NCBI RefSeq assembly: GCF_008728515.1
Contig: NC_044984.1
Coordinates: forward strand, 90,753,181-90,817,180
Source: Papio anubis
Taxonomy: Eukaryota > Chordata > Mammalia > Primates > Cercopithecidae
Length of the DNA: 64,000 nucleotides
Reading direction: 5' to 3'
Position numbers and translations under genes: made by a program. Shown here one piece after another: positions 12,311 to 23,996 of the stretch (the first letter of the stretch is position 1; each line of letters opens with the position of its first letter). The notes beneath the pieces are model-generated. The model was not told where the DNA came from. It did no database searches and worked only from the letters and a program-made list of their open reading frames with translations.

Positions 12311-13564
12311 GTTGATGCTGGCATCTATGAGGGGATGTGATGAAGATGGTTTTATGAGTGTGGAAAAATTGCAAACTGGAACCATTTGCCACTCCTGTTC
12401 CTACCAGGGTGAAGCTTTTTTGCTGTGAAGACATGAACAGGAAGAGGAAGTAAACAAAAAGGAGAAAAGTCCCTTGTCCCTCCTCTTTTACTTTCCTATC
12501 TCCCACTGGTACCATCTATTGGCAAAATGTAACAGGAAACTAGTTACAAAAGAGAAATATAGTCTGTAGGATCCCAGCTCCAACCTCACAAAGCAGTTTC
12601 AATGGGTAAGTTTGAAGCTGAAGGAAAATAGCTTAATACCTCTATGATTTTTTTTCTCCATTTAAAATATTTAAGGTAATATTTTGCAAATATTTACAGT
12701 TACAAAATCTAGTTAAACTAGGATGTTTGAGTTTTCTCATGACTTAAGAGGAAATTAAATAATCAATACCAAAATAAGGGTATCTATTTTAATACACCAA
12801 ACTTTGAAAAAAATGACCCTTCTGTCTTCTATAATAAAGGCAATATGCAGATCTTACAAAACAGAATCAAAACCTTAAGAATTGGGAGAAAAAAAATTTT
12901 CCCCACATCCATGCATACCAAGATGGAAAAATGTTTAAGGCCCAAATTTGGCGTTTATGTGAAAACCTGAAATTCTCACTTACTCAAAAATCATCAGAAG
13001 AGAAGATTAATGTGGATTAGTGAAAGGACTAAATTGCTAAAATTTTAGAAGAATGCCATTTCATTACTTTCAAATATAAGTAGGTGTTTTCTTTAGACCA
13101 AATATTCTTCTAGTAATTTATTTTGATATTTTTATTGCCTGAGATGTTCTGAGTCTTTCTGTAATAGTTAACTTTTTATTAATATTTATCTTGAATCAAA
13201 CATGCCACATTTCACCAAATCTACAGAATACAGCATTACTGAATAAACGAAAGAAAAAATGATGGAAATTAAACTATGACTTCATGTGTCCTTTCATGGA
13301 CTTTTAAAACTTAAAGAACTCTCCTATATTAATAACCTAATGCATTGCTAAGGGATATTATCTCAGGATATGTTTTCATTACATTTTGTTGCCAATTGCA
13401 GTTACATTGATTTTTAGAGTGCATACAAATATTTTGGTTTTTCAAACTTCTGTTTTTTTCTGGTAGCTTTGTTTACCTTATTATTTACTCAACAAACCCC
13501 TTTTTCCAGAGAGAGCAAAATGGTGGTCCACTTCTGTTAATTTCAAACTAGTGGACTAAGTAAC
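12311..13564. other. AT-rich DNA without recognised features
   Basis: A 114-codon minus frame (12171-12515) overlaps the preceding block and looks fortuitous. No repeats or RNA genes recognised. Confidence 0.45.
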
Positions 13565-13576
13565 TTCATTTATTAT

Positions 13577-13879
13577 TATTATTATTTTCAGACAGTCTTC
13601 CTCTGGAGGCTCCCAGGTTGGAGTGCAATGGCACAATCTCGGATCACTGCAAACTTTGCCTACCGGGTTCAAGCGATTCTGCTTCAGCCTCCCGAGTAGC
13701 TGGGATTACAGGCACCTGCCACCATACCCAGCTATTTTTTTTTTGTAATTTTATTTTTGTAGAGACAGGGCTTCATCACGTTGGCCAGGCTGGTCTCAAA
13801 CTCCTGAGCTCAGGTGATCCACCCGCCTCGGCCTCCCAAAGTACTGGGGATTACGCCATGAGTCACCCCGTACCCGGCC
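13577..13879 (-). mobile_element. AluS
   Basis: Reverse Alu with its tail expanded to (TTA)n. Duplication 'tcatttattatt' at 13565-13576 and 13880-13891. Confidence 0.9.
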
Positions 13880-13894
13880 TCATTTATTATTTAT

Positions 13895-14080
13895 AGGATC
13901 AGAGGGATAGGGGAATGGAAGAAAGATGGAGAGAAACTGGTACACAGCTTTTATAAGGGGTGATGAAAATGTTCTAAAATTAGATTACAGTGATGGCTAC
14001 ACAACGATAAATATATTAAAAACATTAAATTATACACACTAAGGGTGTGAGCTTTGTAGAACATAAATTGTGTCAATATA
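13895..14080 (+). mobile_element. LINE-1 3'UTR fragment
   Basis: 'aaaatgttctaaaattagat', 'acagtgatggctacacaacg' and 'taaattatacacactaagg' are typical of old L1 3'UTRs. Confidence 0.6.
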
Positions 14081-14086
14081 TATATA

Positions 14087-14376
14087 TTTTTTTGAAATAG
14101 AGTTTCACTCTGTCGCCCAGGCTGGAGTGCAGTGGCGCAGTCCCGGCTCACTGCAGCCTCCGCCTCCTAGGTTCAAGTGATTCTCCTGCCTCAGCCTTCC
14201 AAGTAGCTGGGATTACAGGTGCCCGCCAACACGCCTGGCTAATTTTTGTATTTTTAGTAGAGACGGGGTTTCACCATGTTAGCCAGGCTGGTCTCAAACT
14301 CCTGACCACAGCCTCATGTGCCCGCCTCAGCCTCCCAAAGTGTTGGGATTACAGGCGTGAGCCACCGCACCTGACC
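14087..14376 (-). mobile_element. AluS
   Basis: Reverse full-length Alu ending 'gagccaccgcacctgacc'. First of two same-orientation Alus separated by about 85 bp. Confidence 0.9.
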
Positions 14377-14462
14377 AACAAAGGCTCAATTATTTTATTG
14401 TAAACTCTGCCTCCTCAAATCAATAAAACAACTAATTGAACATAAGATATTTACAGCACACT

Positions 14463-14758
14463 TTTTTTTTTCTTTTTTGAGACAGGGTCTCACTGTCGCT
14501 CAGGCTGGAGTGCAGTGGTCCCATCTCAGCTCACTGCAACCTCTGCCTCCCGGGTTCAAGCAATTCTCCTGCCTCAGCCTCCCGAGTAGCTGGGATTACA
14601 GGCACACACCACCATGCCTGGCTAATTTTTCTATTTTCAGTAGAGAGGGGGTTTTACCACATTGGCCAGGCTGGTCTCAAACTCCTGGCCTCAAGTGATA
14701 TGCCCGCCTCAGCCTCCCAAAAAGCTAGGATTACAGGTATAAGCCACCATGCCCAGCC
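14463..14758 (-). mobile_element. AluS
   Basis: Reverse full-length Alu with a 'tttttttttcttttttgaga' tail. Flanks 'cagcacactt' and 'ctccacttt' are a weak target duplication. Confidence 0.9.
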
Positions 14759-14799
14759 TCCACTTTGATTTTTATAAAATCTTGGTTTTGAAAAAAACT

Positions 14800-15030
14800 A
14801 TTGGAGGATACTCTAAGTTTAGTTGTCAGAAAACTTTGTCTGTAAATGACCCAACAGTAAATATTTTGGGCTTTGTGGGCTATATACAGTCTCTGTTAAA
14901 TATTTTTAAGCAACCTTCAAAAATGTAAAGCAATTCTTAGCTCTAGGGATGTATCTCTGGCCCTCGGCTCTAATCACATACAATTTTTTTATTTTGGAAA
15001 GCAAGCAGTCCAAACGTAGCCCACAGTAAT
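14800..15030 (+). mobile_element. hAT-type DNA transposon fragment (Charlie/MER1-like)
   Basis: 'ctgtaaatgacccaacagta', 'aatattttgggctttgtggg' and 'ctatatacagtctctgtt' match the common hAT phrase 'taaagggccagatagtaaatattttaggctttg'. The terminal 'aaacgtagcccacagt' suits its far end. Family not determined. Confidence 0.6.
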
Positions 15031-15416
15031 GATGATATTAACGAGAGGACACCAAACATAAACATAAACATGATCTTGGAGGAATGTATTTCACCTATCA
15101 TTCTGCTGGTGGAGTTAGGGGGATAGAGGGTTCGACACTGACTAAAATGATTTCCATACCATAAATCAGATGTTCTAGATGTGTCTTCTCAGCATCTAAG
15201 GTACAGTGATGAAAGAAGAAAGACCTCACACATTTATCAAGAATTCATGAGCTCTTTCATCTTAAAAAAAAAAAAAAAATACTTGAAGGGACAAAGATAA
15301 TTACAGAAATGATTCATAGATATACACTCTATATCTCTAATCAAAGTTCATATCACCTCCAGTTACAAAAAGAAGAAAACAGGTCATCAATTAGCATTTT
15401 AAAAGTAGGACCCCCT
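15031..15416. other. No recognised feature
   Basis: Includes an isolated A-run near 15263-15279; otherwise unique. Confidence 0.45.
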
Positions 15417-15710
15417 GGCCAGGCACGGTGGCTCATGCCAGCACTTTGGGAGGCCGAGGCAGGAGGGTCACCTGAGGTCAGGAGTTCAAGACCAGCCTGA
15501 CCAACATGGTGAAACCCCGTCTCTACTAAAAGTACAAAAATTAGCTGAGCGTGGTGTTGGGCGCCTGTAATCCCAGCTACTTGGGAGGCTGAGGCAGGAG
15601 AATTGCTTCAACCCAGGAGGCGAAGGCTGCAGTGAGCTGAGATGGCGCCACTGCACTCCAGCCTGGGCAACAGAGTAAGACTTCACCTCAAAAAAAAAAA
15701 AAAAAAAAAA
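15417..15710 (+). mobile_element. AluS with small 5' deletion
   Basis: 'gctcatgccagcactttggg' lacks 'cctgtaatccc'. Flanks 'aggaccccct' and 'agagccccct' are its target duplication. With the minus Alu ending at 14758 it forms an inverted pair about 660 bp apart. Confidence 0.9.
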
Positions 15711-15805
15711 ACAGAGCCCCCTGTACAGGGCTTCCACAGCACTCTAGTATTTCATGAAGTGCTACTTTTTCAAGAGACTGTGACTGTAAAAAATAAATAT
15801 CATTG

Positions 15806-16112
15806 AGCCAGGCATCGTGGCTCACGCCTGTAATCCCAGCACTTTGGGAGGTTGAGGCAGGCAGATCACGAGGTCAAGAGATGGAGGCCATCCTGGCTAA
15901 CACGGTGAAACCCTGTCTCTACTTAAAAAATACAAAAAATTAGCAGGGTATGGTGGCACGCGCCTGTAGTCCCAGCTACTCAGAGGCTGAGGCAGGAGAA
16001 TTGCTTGAACCCGGAAGGTAGAGGTTGCGGTGAGCCGAGATGTGCCACTGCACTCCAGAATGGGCGACAGAACAAGACTCCATCTCAAAACAAACAAACA
16101 AATAAATAAATA
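15806..16112 (+). mobile_element. AluY
   Basis: 'gatcacgaggtcaagagatg' and 'ctaacacggtgaaacc' are Y-type. Tail 'acaaacaaacaaataaataa', flanked by an 'aaataaata' repeat. Confidence 0.9.
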
Positions 16113-16199
16113 CTGTTTTTTGAACTTTACACATCTCAAAATACTAGAGGTTCACAGTGCGAGAAGGTAACCAAGTAGTCCCATTAGCAACCTCCTTTC

Positions 16200-16770
16200 A
16201 GTCCCTTACAGCATGATCCTCCTTAGAATTTCACATAAATCGATCACATAAGGATATGTACTCTTATACATGTAACTTCTTTACTTGGCATAAGAATTCT
16301 GAGATTAATCCATGTTGTTCTGTGTATCAGTGGTTTGTTTCTTTTTATTGCTTAAGAGTATTCTACTATATGGATATGACATATTCTCATTTGCTTGTTA
16401 ATGAACATTGTTTTCAGTTTGTCAATACTGCAATTAAATTTGCTATGAACATTGTTGCATAATCATTTTATGGACAAATGTCTTCCTTTCTGTTGGGTAA
16501 ATACCTGAGTAAAACTGCTGGGTCACATGGCAGATACATGTTTAACTTTCTAAAGAATTCCTGGTTTTCCAAAACGGCCACACCATTTTGTATTCCCACC
16601 AGCAATGCGTTCCAGTGATCCAAATCTTCATAAACACAAGTATTAGCTTTTAAATTTTAGCCACTCTGCTGAACATATATCACTGTAATTCTAATTTGTA
16701 CGTTCCTGGTGACTAATGTCTCCAATCATCTTTTCACGTATCCATTTCATTGAGAACTCCAATCACACTT
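16200..16770 (-). mobile_element. Old LINE-1 3' fragment
   Basis: The plus strand reads the L1 3' region in reverse: 'actgctgggtcacatggcag', 'ttttccaaaacggccacacc', 'attcccaccagcaatgcg'. These are among the commonest ancient-L1 phrases. No open frame. Confidence 0.75.
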
Positions 16771-17480
16771 AGTTAAATCATTTGGCTGTGTTGTTTGGTT
16801 TTTGGCTGCTCTGTTCTTTTCCCATAGTTTTCTCCTCTGTGCTTTAAATATCTACTCCTTACAACAACCACTCTCAGGTGAGTACCATCAAGATGGTACA
16901 CACTATAGGATATCACTTCCATAGGTTTGCTCTTTACTTGAGTCCCTAAAAACAGAAAATATTTTTCTTTATGTTTCACAAATGAACTTCAACAATTTCC
17001 TTGAAAACAAAATTACTGGGCTGGGAATTTGGTCCTACCTTTAGTTTCATCAAGCACCATGGAAAAGCAATAAAGCATATTCAAGGACTCAGGAAATCCT
17101 CACAAATATGAGACAGGATCAAGGTATATAAAAAAGGTGCAGAACTGGGCAAAAGCATTACTTGGTTATGAGGAAATTTTCAGACACCAAACTTTTGTCT
17201 ATTTATATATATCACAAATAGGTTTGCCAATCTATTAATTGCTGAATGTCTATACATTTTATTAATATTTGCTGTACATTTATCCATAAAAATTAAAGAG
17301 TTTAAAACTGTCCTTAAATATATATCAATGTTAAATAAAAATAAAATTGCTTTTTTCTCAAAGATGAGATATTTGATAATGGTACATTATCTTCCCTATG
17401 CCAATCATTAAAATAATTATTCCACAAAGTAGATAATTCATTCATCAATTTACTGTTAAAATAACATGCATAACATCACT
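16771..17480. other. AT-rich DNA without recognised features
   Basis: No gene, RNA or named repeat seen. Confidence 0.45.
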
Positions 17481-17489
17481 ATATACCTA

Positions 17490-17640
17490 GCTTTATGGAG
17501 TTTACAGTGTCTTTACATCCATAATCTTATTTGACTCTTAAAACAATTCTATTAAGTAAAAAAGATAATTTACCATTCCTGTTATATAAAGGAGAAAACA
17601 AAAGCTCAAAACTTAAGACTCACCCAAGAATCACTATTTA
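17490..17640 (-). mobile_element. Probable MIR
   Basis: Reverse MIR layout: 'cataatcttatttgactctt', 'aacaattctattaag', 'ataaaggagaaaacaaaagc', 'gactcacccaagaatca'. Confidence 0.55.
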
Positions 17641-17966
17641 GTAAACCCTGATAAGACAAAATGCAAATCCTGTGTGTTCCTTCACTAACCTCACACAAAT
17701 AAGTTGGTTTATGTGTAGATTATGAATGAAACACAAACTGCCTTTCCTTTCAATTTTTGTGAAATTAAGCAATATTTCTGAATAGTCAGAACCCTCGATA
17801 ATCTTTTTCAAAAGAAAACCTACACCTAAAAGCAATTTTGGCAATATCAAATTATATGAAAGTTAACAAATCACACTTACTATGCTACCAAAATGTGTTT
17901 GACAAATTATTTCCTAATGAGATCAACTTATCTGATTTTTCTCTTATGTATTTTTAAACTAGGTTT
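17641..17966. other. No recognised feature
   Basis: AT-rich, nothing recognised. Confidence 0.4.
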
Positions 17967-17967
17967 A

Positions 17968-18100
17968 TAGAAACTGGGCATGGTGCCATGCACCTATCAT
18001 CCCAGCTACTTGGGAGGCTGAGGTGGGAGGACTGTTAGAGCCTAGGAGTTCAAGAACAGCTGGACAGCGTAGCAAGACCCTGTATCAATTAAAAAAAAAG
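17968..18100 (+). mobile_element. Alu-related monomer (FLAM/FRAM-like)
   Basis: About 130 bp: 'ctgggcatggtgccatgcac', 'ttgggaggctgaggtgggag', ending 'gcaagaccctgtatcaatta' and an A-run. Only one Alu arm is present. Confidence 0.7.
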
Positions 18101-18122
18101 TTTTTATTTTTAAAAACTAGGT

Positions 18123-18293
18123 TTATATAAAGCAGATAATACTTTCAATAGTACTTCTACAGGAGACTATAAGTATTCCTCCTTCCTCCTTTGGTAGGCC
18201 TGTGAATATCTCTCCTTTGGCAGAATCAAAAAGACAAATTCCAGACTCAATTCCACAATTAGTAAGGAAAATTTTTCTACTCCTGGTTACATT
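18123..18293 (-). other. Short unassigned open frame, possible exon or chance
   Basis: A 57-codon frame without ATG whose inferred residues look protein-like (segments CGIESGICLFDSAKGEIF and GILIVSCRSTIES). A strong-looking acceptor ('ctgaaatctcttctcag') lies just upstream on the same strand. However, all frames entering from that acceptor meet a stop, and no strong donor follows. I recognise no family and consider coincidence more likely than an exon. Confidence 0.2.
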
Positions 18294-19281
18294 TCAACAC
18301 TTCTGAGAAGAGATTTCAGACACGGGGAAGGCCAAAAAGCCTCTAGCAAATACCTTCCATTGTTATCCACCTTTCCTAGACTGACCAGTGTATTTTTAAA
18401 TGAAATCAAATTATTTAAAATTATTAACCAACTCTTTTTAAGAACAGTACTGGCAAGTGTCAGACATTCCACCAGAGAACTAGGCCACATCCATTTATTG
18501 TATGAACACAGATGTTACCCTTCCTACACAGCAGGCCATTTTAGTCATTTCTTTTATAAGCAGTATGACCCAGTCCCTCACATAAGGGAAAGTAAAATAT
18601 CCATCTGAAAACCTCCCTTAGTTCTAGGTGTAATAAATCACAGCCACTATCATATATCTCATATATTACTATGTCTAGTGTATCGCAGTATCTGGGACAA
18701 ACAGACATCAAGTAAAAATCATCTCTGAAAAACAAGTGAAATTATAAGTGGCTTAAGCAGCACTGTCCCACATTTTTTAAAAAATCAGTTTGTAGTACCC
18801 CATGCTTGTTTACATTGTTTGACTAAGGCTAACACCCACAGTGTGATCCTTTTTAATAAATCAGTCAGATTTTCAACTAGGGATATAATATACCCATAAC
18901 TCTGGACAATCGGAGGTAGTAAATATTAATATGTTATCAGTGGTCTTACAAGGATTTAACCAAGATTACAGATAGCTCAATACCATCAATTATCAGGAAG
19001 GTACACAAACATATGCAACTTCTGTTAAATATCTGGATCTTTTTCTCTTTTTTCTGAGTAGAAAGATATTGACTAACTACATAAGTCAACAGAATTTTAA
19101 TAGTTATAAAACACCTACGCACATTTTAACCTTATTTCCTTTTCTTTCCTCATTTCATGACATTTCTAATTAAACACCTTTGCTCTTACTTTTTTCGCTG
19201 TAACTCAGTATGTCCTCCAAGTCAAGCACAGAGTCTTCTAGCAAAGTAGTAGTTCCTTTGTTATTAAGAAATCTTATAGCT
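18294..19281. other. No recognised feature
   Basis: Unique AT-rich DNA. Short frames on both strands show no family signal. Confidence 0.4.
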
Positions 19282-19872
19282 GTGTGTGATGGCTCACGTC
19301 TGTAATCCCAGGATCATGAGGTGAGGAGTTCAAGACCAGCCTGGCCAATATGGTGAAACCTCGTCTCTACTAAAAATACAAAAAAATTAGCTGGGTAGGC
19401 CGGGCGCGGTGGCTCACGCCTGTAATCCCAGTACTTTGGGAGGCCGAGGCGGGCGGATCACAAGGTCAGGACATCGAGACCATCCTGGCTAACACAGTGA
19501 AACCCCGTCTCTACTAAAGAATACAAAAAATTAGCCAGGCGTAGTGGCGAGCGCCTATACTCCCAGCTGCTCGGGAGGCTGAGGCAGGAGAATGGCGTGA
19601 ACCCAGGAGGTGGAGGTTGCAGTGAGCGAGGTGTGCCACTGCACCCCAGCCTGGGCAACAGACAGACTCCGTCTCAAAAAAAAAAAAAAAAAAAAAAAAA
19701 AATTAGCTGGGTGTGGTGGCGTGCGCCTGTAGTCCCAGCTACTCCGGAGGCTGAGGCAGGAGAATCTCCTGAACCCGGGAGGCAGAGGTTGCAGTGAGCC
19801 GAGATTGGACCACTGCACTCCAGCCTGGGCGACAGAACGAGACTCCATCTCAAAAAAAAAAACAAAAAACAA
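19282..19872 (+). mobile_element. AluS, interrupted by a nested AluY
   Basis: The left part is 19282-19397 and the right part resumes at about 19703 to the A-tail at 19872. The break is at 'aaaaaattagctgggt', which appears on both sides of the inner AluY. About 30 bp around 'agcactttggg' is deleted near the start. Confidence 0.9.
19398..19702 (+). mobile_element. AluY nested in an older Alu
   Basis: Starts 'ggccgggcgcggtggctcac', with Y-type 'catcgagaccatcctggcta'. Duplication 'aaaaaattagctgggt' at about 19381-19396 and 19697-19712: insertion into the mid-element A-rich linker of the host Alu. Confidence 0.93.
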
Positions 19873-20228
19873 AAACTTATAGTAAAATAGTTCTCAAGTC
19901 TGTGGTTAATTTCTTCAATTACTATTTAGTGCTCACATTCTGAGCATTAGAATTTGTTACTAACAGGTGAAATAAGAAAATGTGAATTATACTTAATGAA
20001 CTAGAGCAGATTGAGAACTATTATTTAATATTATTCTCAGTAATGAATGGGAGAAAAGAGTACAATTACAACTTAAGAGGTGAGAAACTACTCACAATTC
20101 TCAGTCCCTCTTATCAATCCAGTAACTTAGTGTTCCATATGTGTAATTACCTATCCTGGCATGTGAGTCACAGCAGAAGCAAAGTTGAAATCTCTAGAAA
20201 ATAAACTTCAATAAAACCTTTATAATGA
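19873..20228. other. No recognised feature
   Basis: AT-rich unique sequence. Confidence 0.4.
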
Positions 20229-20372
20229 GCTGGGCACAGTGGCTCATTCCTATAATCCCAGCACTTTGGGAGGCCAAGGCAGGAGGATCGCTTGAGCCCT
20301 GATTTCAAGACCAGCGTGGACAACACAGCAAGTCCTCATCTTTACTTTAAAAAAAAAAAAAAAAAAAAAAAA
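20229..20372 (+). mobile_element. Alu left monomer with its own A-tail
   Basis: 'gctgggcacagtggctcatt' to 'agtcctcatctttacttt' plus about 25 A. No right arm. Flanks 'cctttataatga' and 'cccttatagtga' look like a target duplication, so it probably inserted as a monomer (FLAM-type). Confidence 0.75.
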
Positions 20373-21835
20373 TCCCTTATAGTGACTGGTAGGGATACTC
20401 AGAGAATAACAGGAGGCCTAAATTTACCAAAAGAAAGCATGCATTTAAAAATGTATACGTCAAGAAACACTGGTCTGCTATCTAACACAGGTAAGAAATG
20501 TCACACTCCAGTATGATATTTTAGGAAAAGGGTGAGTTTACAAACAGTCCAAGCCTATTTCATCTAGGCTGCATCTATATAAATGGCCTAGGAAAAGTTC
20601 AATAGGAATAAAAATGAGCGTGTGGAAGGGAAGGAATTATTTCTCTATTCAACACAGAACCGTAGATTAGGACTACTGTTCCTTTTATTCCGAGGGAAAA
20701 CTGGAAGATGGTATTCTGAATCTACCTAAGTTATAAAGAAAATCAGGAGATCACAATCTTTAGATGTGGCTGTATCTTCCCATGCATTTTTGTGGCTAGA
20801 TGTTAGGAAGTGACTGAACTGTTCCCTCTTGTTCCCTCTTTCAAAGGTAGGAAATGAGAGGTTATCCTGAGGTCAGGAGCTTCTAATGTGGCTCTTGATT
20901 TAAATTGTGTGAACTTGCTCTACTCCAGGATGAAAGCAATCATGACCAGATCAATGTGCTCTGCAGCTGGCCAGTCAGCTGCTCCAGAGGAGGCAGCCAG
21001 CAAAAGAGCTCTGGAGCCCTCTCTGGGCACTGTGCCTCCTAAAATTTGAGCACAGGCCAATCTTGTTGCCACTCATTCTTAAAAGGTATTTTCAGTTCCC
21101 TAATAAGTAAAATAAATCTAAGTAGGAAATATCCTCCTTTTAATATTCCAATTGTTGATGTGTTCCACATTTTCGTCTAACATTCACTACAAAATGAAGT
21201 ACTTTGACACTTCGATATGAAACCATAATACTGGCTCCAGACTCTGCCTTAGAAGCATCAGCTGATTCCTTGGAAGAAGAAATTTAAAAAGAAGCTACCC
21301 TAAGATAGACAGAGAGATGGACAGGCACAATGAATAAGGCTGGAAAGGAGCACAATAGAGTCCCAAACCCTAAGTAACTATAAAGTCTTCTTTAAAGAAA
21401 CAGTTTGAATACAAAATGTCATGATAGTTGCTGGAAGCTACAAGTGGTATTATGAAATTGCTGTCTTATTCAATTTTACTACAAAATCCATGTTAAAGTT
21501 TGAAAAAGGGCTTCAGTACCACTATTGACTTTCAAGTTAGAATTCAAAAAAGTAGGTCTGTGATAGGTGTATTCACCAAAAAACAAGAATTTAGTGAATC
21601 AAATAACTCAGGACCCGTCCACTAATCAAATTGGTAATTCAAACAATCACACAAAAAAAGTATATATCTATATACATATCTATATAACTATGTACCTTAA
21701 ACATGTTAAAACACTCAAATTCACTAATTTTTTGCTGCGAGATGAAGCCCTGTATTCATGAAAGGAGTTCTTTACATAAACCAACACGGTCTCTACAATT
21801 TCTGGTTGATTTCTTTAAAAGTAAAGAAAAAACTT
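20373..21835. other. Unassigned DNA
   Basis: The 20800-21060 part is less AT-rich ('ctctgcagctggccagtcag'). No frame of note, no repeat recognised. A short TA-rich run lies at 21661-21690. Confidence 0.4.
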
Positions 21836-22136
21836 GGCCGGGCGCGGTGGCTCAAGTCTGTAATCCCAGCACTTTGGGAGGCCGAGATGGGCGGATCACA
21901 AGGTCAGGAGATCGAGACCATCCTGGCTAAGATGGTGAAACCCCATCTCTACTAAAAAACATACAAAAAAACTAGCCGGGTGAGGTGGTGGGCACCTGTA
22001 GTCCCAGCTACTCGGGAGGCTGAGGCAGGAGAATGGCGTAAACCCGGGAGGCAGAGCTTGCAGTGAGCTGGGATCTGGCCACTGCACTCCAGCCTGGGTG
22101 ACAGAGCAAGACTCCGTCTCAAAAAAAAGAAAAAAA
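21836..22136 (+). mobile_element. AluY, Old World monkey lineage type
   Basis: 'gcggtggctcaagtctgtaa', 'ggccgagatgggcggatcac', 'aaaaactagccgggtgaggt' and 'gggatctggccactgcactc' share the diagnostic state of cercopithecid AluY copies. Duplication 'aaagaaaaaactt' at about 21823-21835 and 22137-22149. Confidence 0.9.
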
Positions 22137-22313
22137 AAAGAAAAAACTTGACAACACTAAGAAAAAGGAAAAAACCAAATTAAGTATTTCTTATAAATGA
22201 AAATTGTGCTGAGCAATCTTTCTATCAGCCCATCTAGTTATCCTAATAATGTCATAGATACATCTCATGTATATGTGGTAAGGATTTCTTTTAAAAAAAA
22301 TAATAATAAGGTT

Positions 22314-22656
22314 GGCTGGGCACAGTGACTCATGCCTGTAATCCCAGCACTTTGGGAAGCCAAGATGGGCAGATCACTTGAGGTCTGGAGTTTGAGACTA
22401 GCCTGGACAACATGGAGAAACCTAGTCTCTACTAAAAATACAAAAATTATCCAGGTATGATGGTGCACGCCTGTAGTCCTAGCTACACTTGGTGGCTGAG
22501 GCATAAGAATCACTTGAACCTGAGAGGTGGAGGTTGCAGTGAGCCAAGATGGGGCCACTGGACTCCAGCCTGGGCGAGACTCTGTCTCAAAAATAAAATA
22601 AAATAAAAAATAAAATAAATAAAATAAAATAAAATATAAAATAAAATAAATAAAAT
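22314..22656 (+). mobile_element. AluS with long (AAAAT)n tail
   Basis: 'ggctgggcacagtgactcat' through 'gggcgagactctgtctcaaa', then an approximately 65-nt imperfect (AAAAT)n microsatellite at 22590-22656 that abuts the next Alu. Confidence 0.9.
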
Positions 22657-22657
22657 A

Positions 22658-22945
22658 GGCCTGGTGCGGTGGCTCACACCTGTAATCCCAGCACTTTGGG
22701 AGGCTGAGGTAGGCGAATCACAAGGTCAGGAGTTCAAGACCAGCCTGACCAATATGGTGAAACCCCATCTCTACTAAAAATACAAAAATTCGTGGTGGCG
22801 CGGCCCTGTAGTCCCAGCTACTCAGGAAGCTGAGGCATGAGAATCACTTGAACCCAGGAGGGAGACGTTGCAGTGAGCCAAGCTCGCACCACTGCACTCC
22901 AGCCTGGGTGACAGAGGATGACTCTGCCTCAAAAATAAAATAAAC
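22658..22945 (+). mobile_element. AluS in the tail of the preceding Alu
   Basis: 'ggcctggtgcggtggctcac' onward. 'caaaaattcgtggtggcgcg' lacks the usual 'agctgggcgt'. Inserted head-to-tail after the upstream (AAAAT)n tail. Confidence 0.9.
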
Positions 22946-23362
22946 AGAAAATGACTAGTACATATTGATATCAATGTACAATTTTTCTCTAAATAAGTTA
23001 GATTTAAGTTTAGACACTTCCCCTAACCATCAGTTCCTCTATCAACATAAGGAAAATGCCTATAAATTCAAGGAAAAAAAGTACTTAAAAACCATTAATA
23101 TGACTTTTAGGTAAAACACATTCTAACTACTAAAAGATTTGATCCTGTATTATTTTCTCCTTTTAGTAAAATATGCTTTAATAAGAGAATGAAAAAATAC
23201 AGTTAACTTTTCACACTATATAATTATCTAGCAATCGTGTTAAAATATAAGAGATAAAAATATTAATAATTTATATGATAAATTATATATATAAGATATT
23301 AAAATATAAAATATAAGGTGCTTGAAAATATGTTCTTTTAGGAGTTATAAAAGCCAGCAGTT
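22946..23362. other. Very AT-rich DNA
   Basis: Runs such as 'aaattatatatataagatat' and repeated 'aaaatataa'; no gene or named repeat. Confidence 0.45.
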
Positions 23363-23667
23363 GGCCGGGCACGGTGGCTCAAGCCTGTAATCCTAGCACT
23401 TCGGGAGGCCGAGACGGGTGGATCACGAGGTCAGGAGATCGAGACCATCCTGGCTAACACGGTGAAACCCCGTCTCTACTAAGAAATACAAAAAACTAGG
23501 CGGGCGAGGTGGCGGGCGCCTGTAGTCCCAGCTACTCAGAAGGCTGAGGCCGGAGAATGGCGTGAACCCGGGAGGCGGAGCTTGCAGTGAGCCGAGATCC
23601 GGCCACCGCACTCCAGCCTGGGCGACAGAGCGAGACTCCGTCTCAAACAAAAAAAAAAAAAAAAAAA
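23363..23667 (+). mobile_element. AluY, Old World monkey lineage type (younger of a same-site pair)
   Basis: 'ggctcaagcctgtaatccta', 'gccgagacgggtggatcacg', 'aaaaaactaggcgggcgagg' and 'gagatccggccaccgcact'. Duplication 'aaaagccagcagttg' at 23348-23362 and 23668-23682. Confidence 0.92.
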
Positions 23668-23682
23668 AAAAGCCAGCAGTTG

Positions 23683-23985
23683 GGCCGGGTGCAGTGGCTC
23701 ACGCCTGTAATCCCAGCACTTTGGGAGGCACAGGCAGGCAGATCATAAGGTCAGCAGATCGAGACCATCCTCTTGCTAACATGGTGAAACCCCGTCTCTA
23801 CTAAAAATACAAAAACAATTAGCCGGGCATGGTGGCAGGCACCTGTAGTCCCAGCTACTCGGGAGGCTGAGGCAGGAGAATGGCATGAACCTGGGAGGCG
23901 GAGCTTACAGTGAGCCAAGATCGTGCCACTATACTCCACCCTGGGCAACAGAGCGAGACTCCGTCTCAAAAAAAGAAAAAAAAAA
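23683..23985 (+). mobile_element. AluY-like, older of a same-site pair
   Basis: Begins immediately after the second 'cagcagttg' copy and is followed by a third ('aatcagcagttg', 23985-23996), so both Alus share one target sequence. Confidence 0.9.
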
Positions 23986-23996
23986 TCAGCAGTTGA

